From Rhizorhabdus sp. (GTDB lineage: Bacteria > Pseudomonadota > Alphaproteobacteria > Sphingomonadales > Sphingomonadaceae), in the NCBI RefSeq assembly GCF_018006725.1, contig NZ_JAGMXV010000030.1:1-32481 (forward strand): a stretch of 32,481 nucleotides of DNA. Direction: 5' to 3'. The translations under genes and the position numbers were made by a program. This document shows, one piece after another, positions 25,889 through 32,481 of the stretch. The notes beneath the pieces are model-generated. The model saw only the letters and a program-made list of their open reading frames with translations, searched no databases and was not told the origin of the DNA. Every line of letters begins with the position of its first letter. Within the stretch, counting starts at the first letter, position 1.

Positions 25889-26272
25889 TCAGGCGCCCCG
25901 GGGTGCGGCGCGGCGGTTGAGCAGATGAGCGATGGCGACGCAGCTGACGCCGGCCATGGTGAAACCCGCTTCCCACAGTCCGTGGGGGACGCTGAGGGCC
26001 GCTGCCATTTGGGCGATGCCCAGCGTGCCGAGCAGCATCGGCCCCCGGCGGCGATGCTGGACGAAGCCACGCCCGAGGCCGATGATCGCAAGGATCAGGG
26101 CCAGGACGAGGCCAGCCTCATGAATCGCCGGGTGCAGAAAGGCACCGCCGGCCGCTGCGAGCAGCGTTACGAAGATCACGCTGGCCGCGCAATGGACGAA
26201 ACAGATTGCCGACAGGCCGATGGCCAGCCGGTCGAACAGGTCACGTCGGGGATTGGCGCGATTCAACAACAT
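25889..26272 (-). CDS. MerC-domain membrane protein
   Basis: A 127-residue protein with four membrane helices, matching the MerC family: DRLAIGLSAICFVHCAASVI (with a Cys in the second helix region), then AIHEAGLVLALILAIIGLG, then LGTLGIAQMAAAL and FTMAGVSCVAIAHLL. MerC proteins carry Hg(II) or other soft metals across the inner membrane. Here there is no mer operon, and in sphingomonad-type genomes the gene is paired with a Fur-family gene, so a zinc or general metal role is more likely. It lies 49 bp upstream of the regulator, in the same unit. Confidence 0.85.
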   Translation of the reverse strand: MLLNRANPRRDLFDRLAIGLSAICFVHCAASVIFVTLLAAAGGAFLHPAIHEAGLVLALILAIIGLGRGFVQHRRRGPMLLGTLGIAQMAAALSVPHGLWEAGFTMAGVSCVAIAHLLNRRAAPRGA

Positions 26273-26306
26273 GTCTCCGCGGAGGCCATGCCACGTATGA
26301 CCGCTC

Positions 26307-26320
26307 GTTACAACATATCA
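26307..26320 (-). promoter_or_regulatory. candidate Zur box upstream of the merC-fur pair
   Basis: GTTACAACATATCA at 26307-26320 resembles the AT-rich, partly palindromic Zur box (GTTATAACATAACA type, as I recall it, 12 of 14 matches). It lies about 35-48 bp upstream of the merC start. The placement would let Zur control its own operon. The consensus is from memory, so treat the exact match as approximate. Confidence 0.4.
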
Positions 26321-26338
26321 TGTCCCAAAGGGCGTCTT

Positions 26339-27955
26339 TCAATCCCCCTGGCCGAGCTTCCCTTCGGCGAACAGGCGCCGAAGCGTGACCTTGTCGAGCT
26401 TGCCCGTCGCGGTGTGCGGCAGCGATTCGACGAAGACGACCCGCTCGGGCAGCCACCATTTCGCCACGCGGCTCTCGAGAAAGGCGCGCAATGCTGGCGC
26501 GTCGACCGTGCTGCCCGGTTTGCGAACCGCCACGACCAACGGACGCTCGCCCCATTTTGCGTCGGCGATGCCGATCGCGGCAGCCTCGACGACATCCTCA
26601 TGGCCGGACGCCTGATTCTCTAGCTCGACCGAAGAGATCCACTCGCCCCCGGACTTGATCACGTCCTTGGTCCGATCGGTGATCTGCATATAGCCATAGC
26701 CGTCGATCGTCGCGAGATCACCCGTATCGAACCACCCCTCGGCGTCGAGCACATCGCTACCGGCCCGCTTGAAATAATCGCGGACCACCGCGCAGCCACG
26801 CACCATCAGCCGACCGGCGGACCGGCCATCGCGTGGCAGCTCGCGGCCCTCCTCGTCGACGGTGCGCATCGCGACGCCGTAGAAGCCCGCGCCCTGCTTG
26901 AGCTTCATCGCGCGCCGTTCCTCGACGCTCAACGTCTCCATACCGGGCTTCGTCGTGCCGAAGGACCCGATCGGGCTCATCTCGGTCATGCCCCAGGCGT
27001 GGAACACCTCGATCCCGAACTCCGCCTCGAAGGCCTCGATCATCCAGGCCGGGCAGGCCGCTCCGCCGACCACGACCCGCTCCAGCGCGGACGGCTTCCT
27101 GCCGCGACGACGCAATTCGTCGATCAGTCCAATCCACACCGTCGGGACGCCAGCGGTGCAGGTCACCGCCTCCTCCTCCAGCAGGTCGCACAGGCTGGCC
27201 CCGTCGAGCCTCGGGCCCGGCATCACCAGCTTCGCGCCGGTCATCGGCGCGGAGAAGGCGATCGACCAGGCATTGGCGTGGAACATCGGCACCACCGGCA
27301 GCACGCAGCTGGTCGCGCGGAAACCGAGTACGTCCGCGCCATGCGCCGTCAGCGAATGGAGGACGTTCGACCGGTGGGTGTAGATGACGCCCTTGGGTGC
27401 TCCCGTAGTGCCCGACGTGTAGCAGAGGCCGACCGGCGCCGTTTCCGGCACGTCGACCCAGCGAAAGCCAGCATCTCCATCGGCAACGAGATCTTCATAG
27501 CAGAGCGCATCCAGCCCCGTTTCCGGCATATGGGCGCGATCGGTCATGAGGATCAGCTGGCGACCGCGCAGGCATCGGTCGCGCAACCGTTCGAGCTGGG
27601 GCACGAAGCTCAGGTCGGCGAACAGCAGCCGGTCGTCGGCATCCTCGATGATCCAGGCGATCTGGTCGTCAGACAGGCGCGGGTTGATCGTGTGATAGAT
27701 CGCCCCGGCCCCCGCAATTCCATACCAGAGTTCGAGATGGCGATGGGTGTTCCAGGCGAGCGTCGCCACGCGGTCGCCTATACCGACGCCCAGCCGCTCA
27801 AGCCCGGATGCCACCTGCCGCGCGCGTCCGGCGATCGTCGCATAATCGGTGCGGTGGATCGGCCCTTCGACCAGCCGGCTGACCACCTCGCGGCTGCCAT
27901 GCTCGCGCTCCGCATGGTCGATGATCGACGAAACCAGCAGGGGCCAATCCTGCAT
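26339..27955 (-). CDS. long-chain acyl-CoA synthetase (AMP-forming, ANL family)
   Basis: The ATG at 27955 (MQDWPLL, preceded by GAAGG) is preferred to the TTG at 27970. The 538-residue product has the AMP-binding P-loop YTSGTTGAPKG (about 179-189), FHAWGMTEMSP, the WFDTGDLATIDGYGYMQITD motif and the C-terminal SGGEWISSVELEN, with a likely catalytic lysine near TGKLDKVTLR. It activates a fatty acid to its acyl-CoA, with ATP to AMP. The subtype resembles the medium/long-chain FadD-like ligases. Its neighbours give no substrate clue. It is the gene before merC on the minus strand, 66 bp away. Confidence 0.9.
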   Translation of the reverse strand: MQDWPLLVSSIIDHAEREHGSREVVSRLVEGPIHRTDYATIAGRARQVASGLERLGVGIGDRVATLAWNTHRHLELWYGIAGAGAIYHTINPRLSDDQIAWIIEDADDRLLFADLSFVPQLERLRDRCLRGRQLILMTDRAHMPETGLDALCYEDLVADGDAGFRWVDVPETAPVGLCYTSGTTGAPKGVIYTHRSNVLHSLTAHGADVLGFRATSCVLPVVPMFHANAWSIAFSAPMTGAKLVMPGPRLDGASLCDLLEEEAVTCTAGVPTVWIGLIDELRRRGRKPSALERVVVGGAACPAWMIEAFEAEFGIEVFHAWGMTEMSPIGSFGTTKPGMETLSVEERRAMKLKQGAGFYGVAMRTVDEEGRELPRDGRSAGRLMVRGCAVVRDYFKRAGSDVLDAEGWFDTGDLATIDGYGYMQITDRTKDVIKSGGEWISSVELENQASGHEDVVEAAAIGIADAKWGERPLVVAVRKPGSTVDAPALRAFLESRVAKWWLPERVVFVESLPHTATGKLDKVTLRRLFAEGKLGQGD

Positions 27956-28063
27956 GCCACCTTCCACCAAGGCTGCTCATCCTCTGTCTGCCTGCGGTCT
28001 GTGCCGCTGATGACAGGGTTCGACAATTGCGCCGCGCCCGCAAGTAACAAAAGATGGACGGGC

Positions 28064-28603
28064 TCAACCTCCCGCCTGCCGGAGTGCGGCGAGATCGGCA
28101 GGGTGGTTGATATTGGCGATGCCGTCCCACTGGATGCGGCCAGCGCCCACCCGGTCTGCCCAGGCGCGCACCGCATGCTTGCGATCCTCCGCGAGGAAGG
28201 CGTCGAGATCCGGCGCAAGGACCGTCGGCCAGCAACCGATGATGGGCAGCGTAGCGAGATAGAGCGGCCCGTCTGCTACCGCCAGCCGCTCGATCAGGCC
28301 GGCAGGCAGCTGCGGCGTGTCGCAGCCGACGCTGATCACCGCATCGAAACCCTCGGCCCGCCCATGATGGAGCGCCGCGCACAGACCGCCGAGCGGCCCC
28401 ATGTCAGCCGCCGGACGATCAGGGAGGAACAGTCCCGCCTTCCCCGTCCGGCCACAGACAGCCACCCGATCGACCCAGGGCCGGAGCGCCTCGACCGCAT
28501 GATCGATCAGCGCGACCCCGTGCAGGGCGGCGGCCGCCTTGTCCGATCCGAAGCGCTCCGATCGTCCTCCGGCGAGCACCGCGCCCAGCAACAGCCTGGT
28601 CAT
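28064..28603 (-). CDS. mobA: molybdenum cofactor guanylyltransferase MobA
   Basis: The 179-residue product starts at the ATG (28603) overlapping the fdhD stop; the longer open frame to 29101 is fdhD antisense-phase shadow. Motifs: GAVLAGGRSERFGSDKAAA, GPLGGLCAAL, GCDTPQLPAGL and NINHPADLAAL. MobA attaches GMP to Mo-molybdopterin to make the guanine dinucleotide cofactor (MGD) for enzymes such as formate dehydrogenase. Pairing with fdhD points to a formate-dehydrogenase-type enzyme, but none is in the window. Confidence 0.93.
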   Translation of the reverse strand: MTRLLLGAVLAGGRSERFGSDKAAAALHGVALIDHAVEALRPWVDRVAVCGRTGKAGLFLPDRPAADMGPLGGLCAALHHGRAEGFDAVISVGCDTPQLPAGLIERLAVADGPLYLATLPIIGCWPTVLAPDLDAFLAEDRKHAVRAWADRVGAGRIQWDGIANINHPADLAALRQAGG

Positions 28604-29382
28604 GCCAGCAGCATCGCGTCGCCACGCGCCAGAACGATCAGACGCAGGCCCGCCTGTTTCGCGCGGTCGATCGCCAGCCCCGTCGGGGCGGAAATCGCGA
28701 CCAGCGTGGGGCACCCCGCCAGCACCGCCTTCTCGACCAGCTCGAACGAGCAGCGCGACGTAACGAGGGCGAAACCGCCGTCCCACCCCTGCCCTATCCG
28801 CGCCATCGCACCGATCAGCTTGTCGAGCGCATTGTGCCGACCGACATCCTCGCGCACCAGCCGGATATCCCCACCCGGCCCGCACAGGGCAGCCGCATGC
28901 ATCGCCCCGGTCGCGCGGTTGAGCGGCTGGCAATCGCCCAGCGCCGCGACCGCGCGAAACAGCGCTGCGTCGGCGGGCGGCGGCCCGGCCTCGACCATCG
29001 GCAGCGGCCGCAACGCCTGTTCGAGATTCTCGATTCCGCACAGGCCGCAGGAGGATTCGGACAGGCGGTGCCGCACCCGATCGGCCACGCGCGGCCGGCA
29101 CTCGGATGCGAGCGATGCGCGCAGAATGATGCCCCGGTCGACGTCATGCGGCGAAATCTCGGCGATCTGCTCGGGCCGGTCGATCAGCCGCTCGGCAAGA
29201 CTGAAACCCAGCACGAGGTCGTCGAGATCGGCGGGCGTCGCCATCAACACCGCATAGCCAAGCCCATCATATTCGATCGCGACCGGCGTCTCTTCCGCCA
29301 CGCGCCGCGAAATCGGCTCGCCCGGCGCCGAGGCCGTGATCCGCGTGAAGGCGCGCTCGCCCAGGGGCGGGATGCTGGTCAT
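28600..29382 (-). CDS. fdhD: formate dehydrogenase accessory sulfurtransferase FdhD
   Basis: A 260-residue protein with the CxxC motif SSCGLCG (C112, C115), the family entry ETPVAIEYDG and the MATPADLDDLVLGFSL segment, and DVGRHNALDKLIG and SRCSFELVEKAVLAGCP further on. FdhD passes sulfur from IscS to the molybdenum cofactor of formate dehydrogenase, making it active. It overlaps mobA by 4 bp (ATGA), so cofactor maturation genes are co-expressed. The formate dehydrogenase itself must lie elsewhere. Confidence 0.95.
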   Translation of the reverse strand: MTSIPPLGERAFTRITASAPGEPISRRVAEETPVAIEYDGLGYAVLMATPADLDDLVLGFSLAERLIDRPEQIAEISPHDVDRGIILRASLASECRPRVADRVRHRLSESSCGLCGIENLEQALRPLPMVEAGPPPADAALFRAVAALGDCQPLNRATGAMHAAALCGPGGDIRLVREDVGRHNALDKLIGAMARIGQGWDGGFALVTSRCSFELVEKAVLAGCPTLVAISAPTGLAIDRAKQAGLRLIVLARGDAMLLA

Positions 29383-29487
29383 GACCGGACGTCGTCTCCG
29401 CCATCGTCACTGCCAATCGGGCAGCGCAATCGTCCTGACAGGCGGATGGAGGCTTGGGAAGGCCCGAGCCTGTGCGGGGCAGATGCC

Positions 29488-29976
29488 TCAGCGGCTGTGG
29501 AAGGCCGTCAGCGCCACCGGGCGCACGCCGATCACCCGGTCGAGCTTGACGACCGAATAGTCGACATCCTCGTCATCACGCTGGCTGCCGTCGGACCAGG
29601 GCGCGTGGATGTGGCGGATGCGCGCCGCGACGCGCAGGCTGCCATCGGGATTGTCGAGCTGAAACAGGCAGCTGGCCGGATCCAGCCCGGCCGCACCGGC
29701 CAGCGCGACACTGCCCTCGGTCACGACAGTGTCCGAACCGCCGACCACCCAGCCGATGGTCTCGACCAGCACGTCATGCGATCCCGCAGCCATGCAAACG
29801 AGCCGTCCGACCCCGGTCGCTTCGGCGTCGAGCGGCCGGATCGGCTGTTCCACGCTGATGACCGGCCGATAGGTCGGAACCATGGCGCGAACGCCACCCG
29901 AGGTCAGGCCTGCCGCAACGGTGGCGGCGGCCAGCAGACCGGTAACCGTATGAGCCAGCGGAGACGTTCGAGACAT
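29488..29976 (-). CDS. secreted hypothetical protein
   Basis: The ATG at 29976 is preferred to the frame start at 30057 because GAGGA lies just upstream and the N-terminus becomes a signal peptide (TVTGLLAAATVAAGLTSGGVRA). The 162-residue product is beta-rich: VGRLVCMAAGSHDVLVETIGWVV, then PASCLFQLDNPDGSLRVAARIRHIHAPW, here quoted in part. Two cysteines in the mature part could bond. No family was recognised. It precedes fdhD by 105 bp on the same strand, but a link with molybdenum enzymes is only positional. Confidence 0.6.
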   Translation of the reverse strand: MSRTSPLAHTVTGLLAAATVAAGLTSGGVRAMVPTYRPVISVEQPIRPLDAEATGVGRLVCMAAGSHDVLVETIGWVVGGSDTVVTEGSVALAGAAGLDPASCLFQLDNPDGSLRVAARIRHIHAPWSDGSQRDDEDVDYSVVKLDRVIGVRPVALTAFHSR

Positions 29977-30057
29977 GGCGTTCGCGTCCTCGTCGTGGCG
30001 GTCGCGTCGGGGGGACATGAACGCCGTTGATGGTGCCCTCACCAGATAAGCCAACAC

Positions 30058-30339
30058 ATTGGAGGAGTTGCTAAAGAAGATGGTTTCTCAAAGGTTAAGT
30101 CCGCCATTCCCATTTCGCTGTGCCCGATTTTCCGGGATGAGGTCGATCGCTTGTGCCGAAGATCACCGTCAGGCGCGTTCGGCCGCTTCATGGAATGGCG
30201 GCGCTGGAAAGAGCGCCGTCAAACTTCTCTGGACAAGCGAGGTGCCGCAACGGCAAACCGCAGGAGAAGGCAGGGGTACGCAAGCGAGCGGTGGGGAGGC
30301 GGACGAGCGAATGACGACGGTCGTGACCGCAACTTTCCG
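30058..30339. other. intergenic region between divergent genes
   Basis: The 282 bp hold no convincing gene. A hairpin GGCGCT/AGCGCC (30200-30217), extendable by three pairs, lies within it. It has no T-run, so it is not a standard terminator. It may be a 5'-leader structure of the cyclase gene. Confidence 0.4.
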
Positions 30340-32481
30340 ATGACCGAGATGAAGCCCGTGGCGACCGCGCCGGGCTCGGCGGCGACGCCCCCCTCGGCAC
30401 GGGCATTGTTCTGGCGGCTGGTCTGGCTCTACCAGGGCGGCTGCGCGGCGGCCATCGTCATCACGCTGGCGCTGGTGCTGTTCGGCCTCGAATTCAGCCT
30501 CGACCAATGGCTGATCATGATCGCGATGATGCCGATCGTCGTCGCCATCTACAATCTGTCGGACGTCTATCTGATCGTGCGCCATTACCGGCCGATCGGG
30601 GCGGCGCTCGAATATCTCGATCAGGGCCGCGCGCCGCCTCGCGACGTGACAGCGGCGGCGGTCGTGCGGGCGCTGAACCTGCCCTTCTACTCCTTCATGC
30701 GGGTCACCTTCCTGCACGGCCCGCTCGTCACGGTCATGGTCTGCATCGTGCTGCCGGCCGCCAATCTGATCGTCGATGCCGGCTATGAGACGTGGCAGAT
30801 CACCGTGTTCGCGGCGACCACCCTGTTCTTCGCTTCACCGACCCATGCCATCTTCGAATATTTCGGCGTCAGCCGGGCGGTCGTACCGACCATCGTGCGC
30901 CTGTCCGAGGTGCTCGAAGGCGGCCTGCCTCCTGAATATCAGGCCCGCCTCATCTCGATCCGCCTGAAGAGCAAGCTGCTCTACCTGACGATCTTCGTCG
31001 CTGCCCTGCCGCTGGTCTTTTTCGCCGCGTCGATCATCTTCAAGGTCCAGCGGATGTTCGTGCTGGAGGGCATCGACCCGACCGCCGAAATGATGATGCC
31101 GCTCTATATCTGGATCGTCGGCGTGGTGTGCATCTGCATGCTGGGCGGCGTGATGATGGCGCTGCTTACCGCCCGCGAAGTCTCCCGATCGGCCAGCCGC
31201 CTGATCGACGAGATGCGGATGGTAGAGCGCGGCGATCTGGAGCGGGTCCGGCTGCAGGTGGTCTCGACCGACGAATATGCCGACATCTTCCGCGGCTTCC
31301 AGCACATGGTCGAGGCGCTACGCGAAGAACAGTTGATTCTCGAGGTCAGCAACGACCTCGCGGGCGAACTGAAGCTCGAAATCCTGATCGCGCGTATCAT
31401 GCGGACGACCGCCGAACTGCTCAACGCAGAGCGGTCGACCCTGTTCGTCTATGACAAGAAGACCGACGAACTCTTCTCCTTGTTCGCCGAGGGCGACCAT
31501 GTCCGCGAGATCCGAATTCCCGCGAACCGGGGCATAGCCGGCGCCGTCTTCACCAGCGGCCTCGCAGAGAATATCGCCGATCCCTATGCCGACCCACGCT
31601 TCAATCCCGATGTCGACAAGGCGACCGGCTTCGTCACCCGCTCCATTCTCTGCCAGCCGATCTTCGACAAACATGGCGGGCGGATCGGCGTCACCCAGAT
31701 CTTGAACAAGCGCGATGCCGCCGCCTTCACCGCAAAGGACGAGGCGCGGCTGCGCGCCTTCTCCGCGCAGATCGCCGTCTGCCTGGAGAATGCCAGGCTG
31801 TTCGACGACGTGCTCTACATGAAGAATTACAACGAGAGCATCCTCAAGAGCACCTCGAACGCGGTGATCACCTTCGACGACGAGGGGCGGATCGTTACCA
31901 GCAACGAAGCGGCGCGGCAGCTGATGGGCGCCCCCGACGGCCTGATCGGCGTACCGGCCCGAACAGCCTTCTCCGGCGCCAATGAATGGATCGCCGAGCG
32001 GCTGGAGCGGACCGATCGCGACCGCGAGGCCTATCTCGCGGTCGATGCCGAACTCGTCGGCGCCGACGGGCGCGCCTCGTCGATCAACCTCACCGCAGCC
32101 CCTCTGGTCGATGCCAATGACGCGGTGATCGGATCGATGCTGGTGATGGAAGACATCACCACCGAAAAGCGCGTTCGCTCGACCATGGCGCGCTATATGT
32201 CGAAGGAGGTCGCCGACCAGTTGCTCGAAGCCGGCGAGAGCGAATTGTCGGGTAAAGACCAGACCGTCTCGATCCTGTTCTCCGACGTGCGCGGCTTCAC
32301 CACGATCGCCGAGCGGATCGGCGCGCGCGACACGGTGACGATGCTCAACAGCTATTTCACCGAGATGGTCGACGTCATCTTCGCCAACAAGGGCATTCTC
32401 GACAAATATATCGGCGATGCGATCATGGCGCTGTTCGGTGCCCCCTTCGCCGGTGCCAATGACGCCGACAACGCCCTGGCC
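30340..32481 (+). CDS. membrane adenylate/guanylate cyclase with HAMP, GAF and PAS domains (3' end outside window)
   Basis: From the ATG at 30340 the frame stays open to the window edge (714 residues seen). About six membrane helices occur between 28 and 276 (pairs near 30-77, 123-175 and 212-276). A HAMP follows (277-327; ASRLIDEMRMVERGDLERV), then GAF (346-490; RSTLFVYDKKTDELFSLF), PAS (492-607; SILKSTSNAVITFDDEG) and a class III cyclase domain (from about 641). The metal-binding aspartates are seen: D649 in FSDVRGFTTIAE and D693 in KYIGDAIMALFG; K690 fits adenine choice, so cAMP is likely. It would turn an envelope signal into a second messenger. No clear Shine-Dalgarno is seen. Confidence 0.9.
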   Translation, partial: MTEMKPVATAPGSAATPPSARALFWRLVWLYQGGCAAAIVITLALVLFGLEFSLDQWLIMIAMMPIVVAIYNLSDVYLIVRHYRPIGAALEYLDQGRAPPRDVTAAAVVRALNLPFYSFMRVTFLHGPLVTVMVCIVLPAANLIVDAGYETWQITVFAATTLFFASPTHAIFEYFGVSRAVVPTIVRLSEVLEGGLPPEYQARLISIRLKSKLLYLTIFVAALPLVFFAASIIFKVQRMFVLEGIDPTAEMMMPLYIWIVGVVCICMLGGVMMALLTAREVSRSASRLIDEMRMVERGDLERVRLQVVSTDEYADIFRGFQHMVEALREEQLILEVSNDLAGELKLEILIARIMRTTAELLNAERSTLFVYDKKTDELFSLFAEGDHVREIRIPANRGIAGAVFTSGLAENIADPYADPRFNPDVDKATGFVTRSILCQPIFDKHGGRIGVTQILNKRDAAAFTAKDEARLRAFSAQIAVCLENARLFDDVLYMKNYNESILKSTSNAVITFDDEGRIVTSNEAARQLMGAPDGLIGVPARTAFSGANEWIAERLERTDRDREAYLAVDAELVGADGRASSINLTAAPLVDANDAVIGSMLVMEDITTEKRVRSTMARYMSKEVADQLLEAGESELSGKDQTVSILFSDVRGFTTIAERIGARDTVTMLNSYFTEMVDVIFANKGILDKYIGDAIMALFGAPFAGANDADNALA

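Noticed and set aside
28604-29101. Upstream extension of the mobA frame to 29101
   Set aside because: It lies within fdhD in another phase and has no relation to MobA; the ATG at 28603 starts the family motif.
26999-29257. Long plus-strand frame opposite the acyl-CoA ligase, mobA and fdhD
   Set aside because: All three minus-strand genes have clear motifs, so this is an antisense shadow of GC-rich coding sequence.
1-32481. CRISPR arrays, IS elements, attachment sites or phage genes
   Set aside because: No regularly spaced repeats, transposase or integrase motifs, or terminal repeats flanking a block were found by reading.

Overview
The window reads as chromosomal core DNA of a GC-rich alphaproteobacterium, most likely a sphingomonad (Sphingomonadaceae). 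This is inferred from the yajC-secD-secF-Mth938 gene order, a MerC-domain gene beside a Fur-family gene, an encoded CCA on both tRNAs, the overall gene style, and a paired palindromic intergenic repeat of a kind common in alphaproteobacteria. No IS element, integrase, CRISPR array or rRNA was seen. Both edges cut genes: a TPR glycosyltransferase on the left and a multidomain nucleotide cyclase on the right.

Layout. 1-2501: SPINDLY/OGT-type TPR glycosyltransferase (+). 2527-5111: lipoprotein gene and oligopeptidase B in a coupled minus-strand pair. 5195-5271: tRNA-Arg(ACG). 5449-7311: CHASE4-like membrane sensor with a divergent chemotaxis-type signalling domain. 7467-8476: DUF421/YetF protein and a small membrane protein (-). 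8899-9453: outer-membrane beta-barrel protein with a long AT-rich leader and a strong bidirectional terminator. 9518-12522: large secreted protein of unknown function and a DoxX protein (-). 12650-13999: a lone lasso-peptide B2/McjB-like protein coupled to an alpha/beta hydrolase, followed by a three-hairpin stretch ending in a perfect terminator. 14263-15270: NADPH-type MDR oxidoreductase. 15349-15425: tRNA-Pro(GGG).

15560-18866: yajC-secD-secF plus a Mth938-domain gene, the accessory Sec machinery. 18871-20046: GT4 glycosyltransferase (-). 20056-20158: double palindrome. 20237-21019: bamD, an essential part of outer-membrane protein assembly. 21161-22760: fliM-fliN-fliO, three tightly overlapping flagellar switch/export genes that stop abruptly at a lower-GC stretch holding one unknown gene (22821-23255). 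23366-29976 is all minus strand: a secreted hypothetical, fdhD-mobA (molybdenum enzyme maturation), an acyl-CoA ligase, merC-fur (probably zinc control, with a candidate Zur box) and dxs (isoprenoid precursor synthesis). 30340 to the end: TM-HAMP-GAF-PAS-class III cyclase.

Most of this is housekeeping. The less ordinary parts are the orphan lasso-B2/hydrolase pair with the possible small RNA after it, the degenerate chemotaxis-type receptor, the broken fliMNO context, the unknown 807-residue secreted protein, and the long palindromic repeat between divergent genes. I did not find a clear, complete new defence or biosynthetic system.
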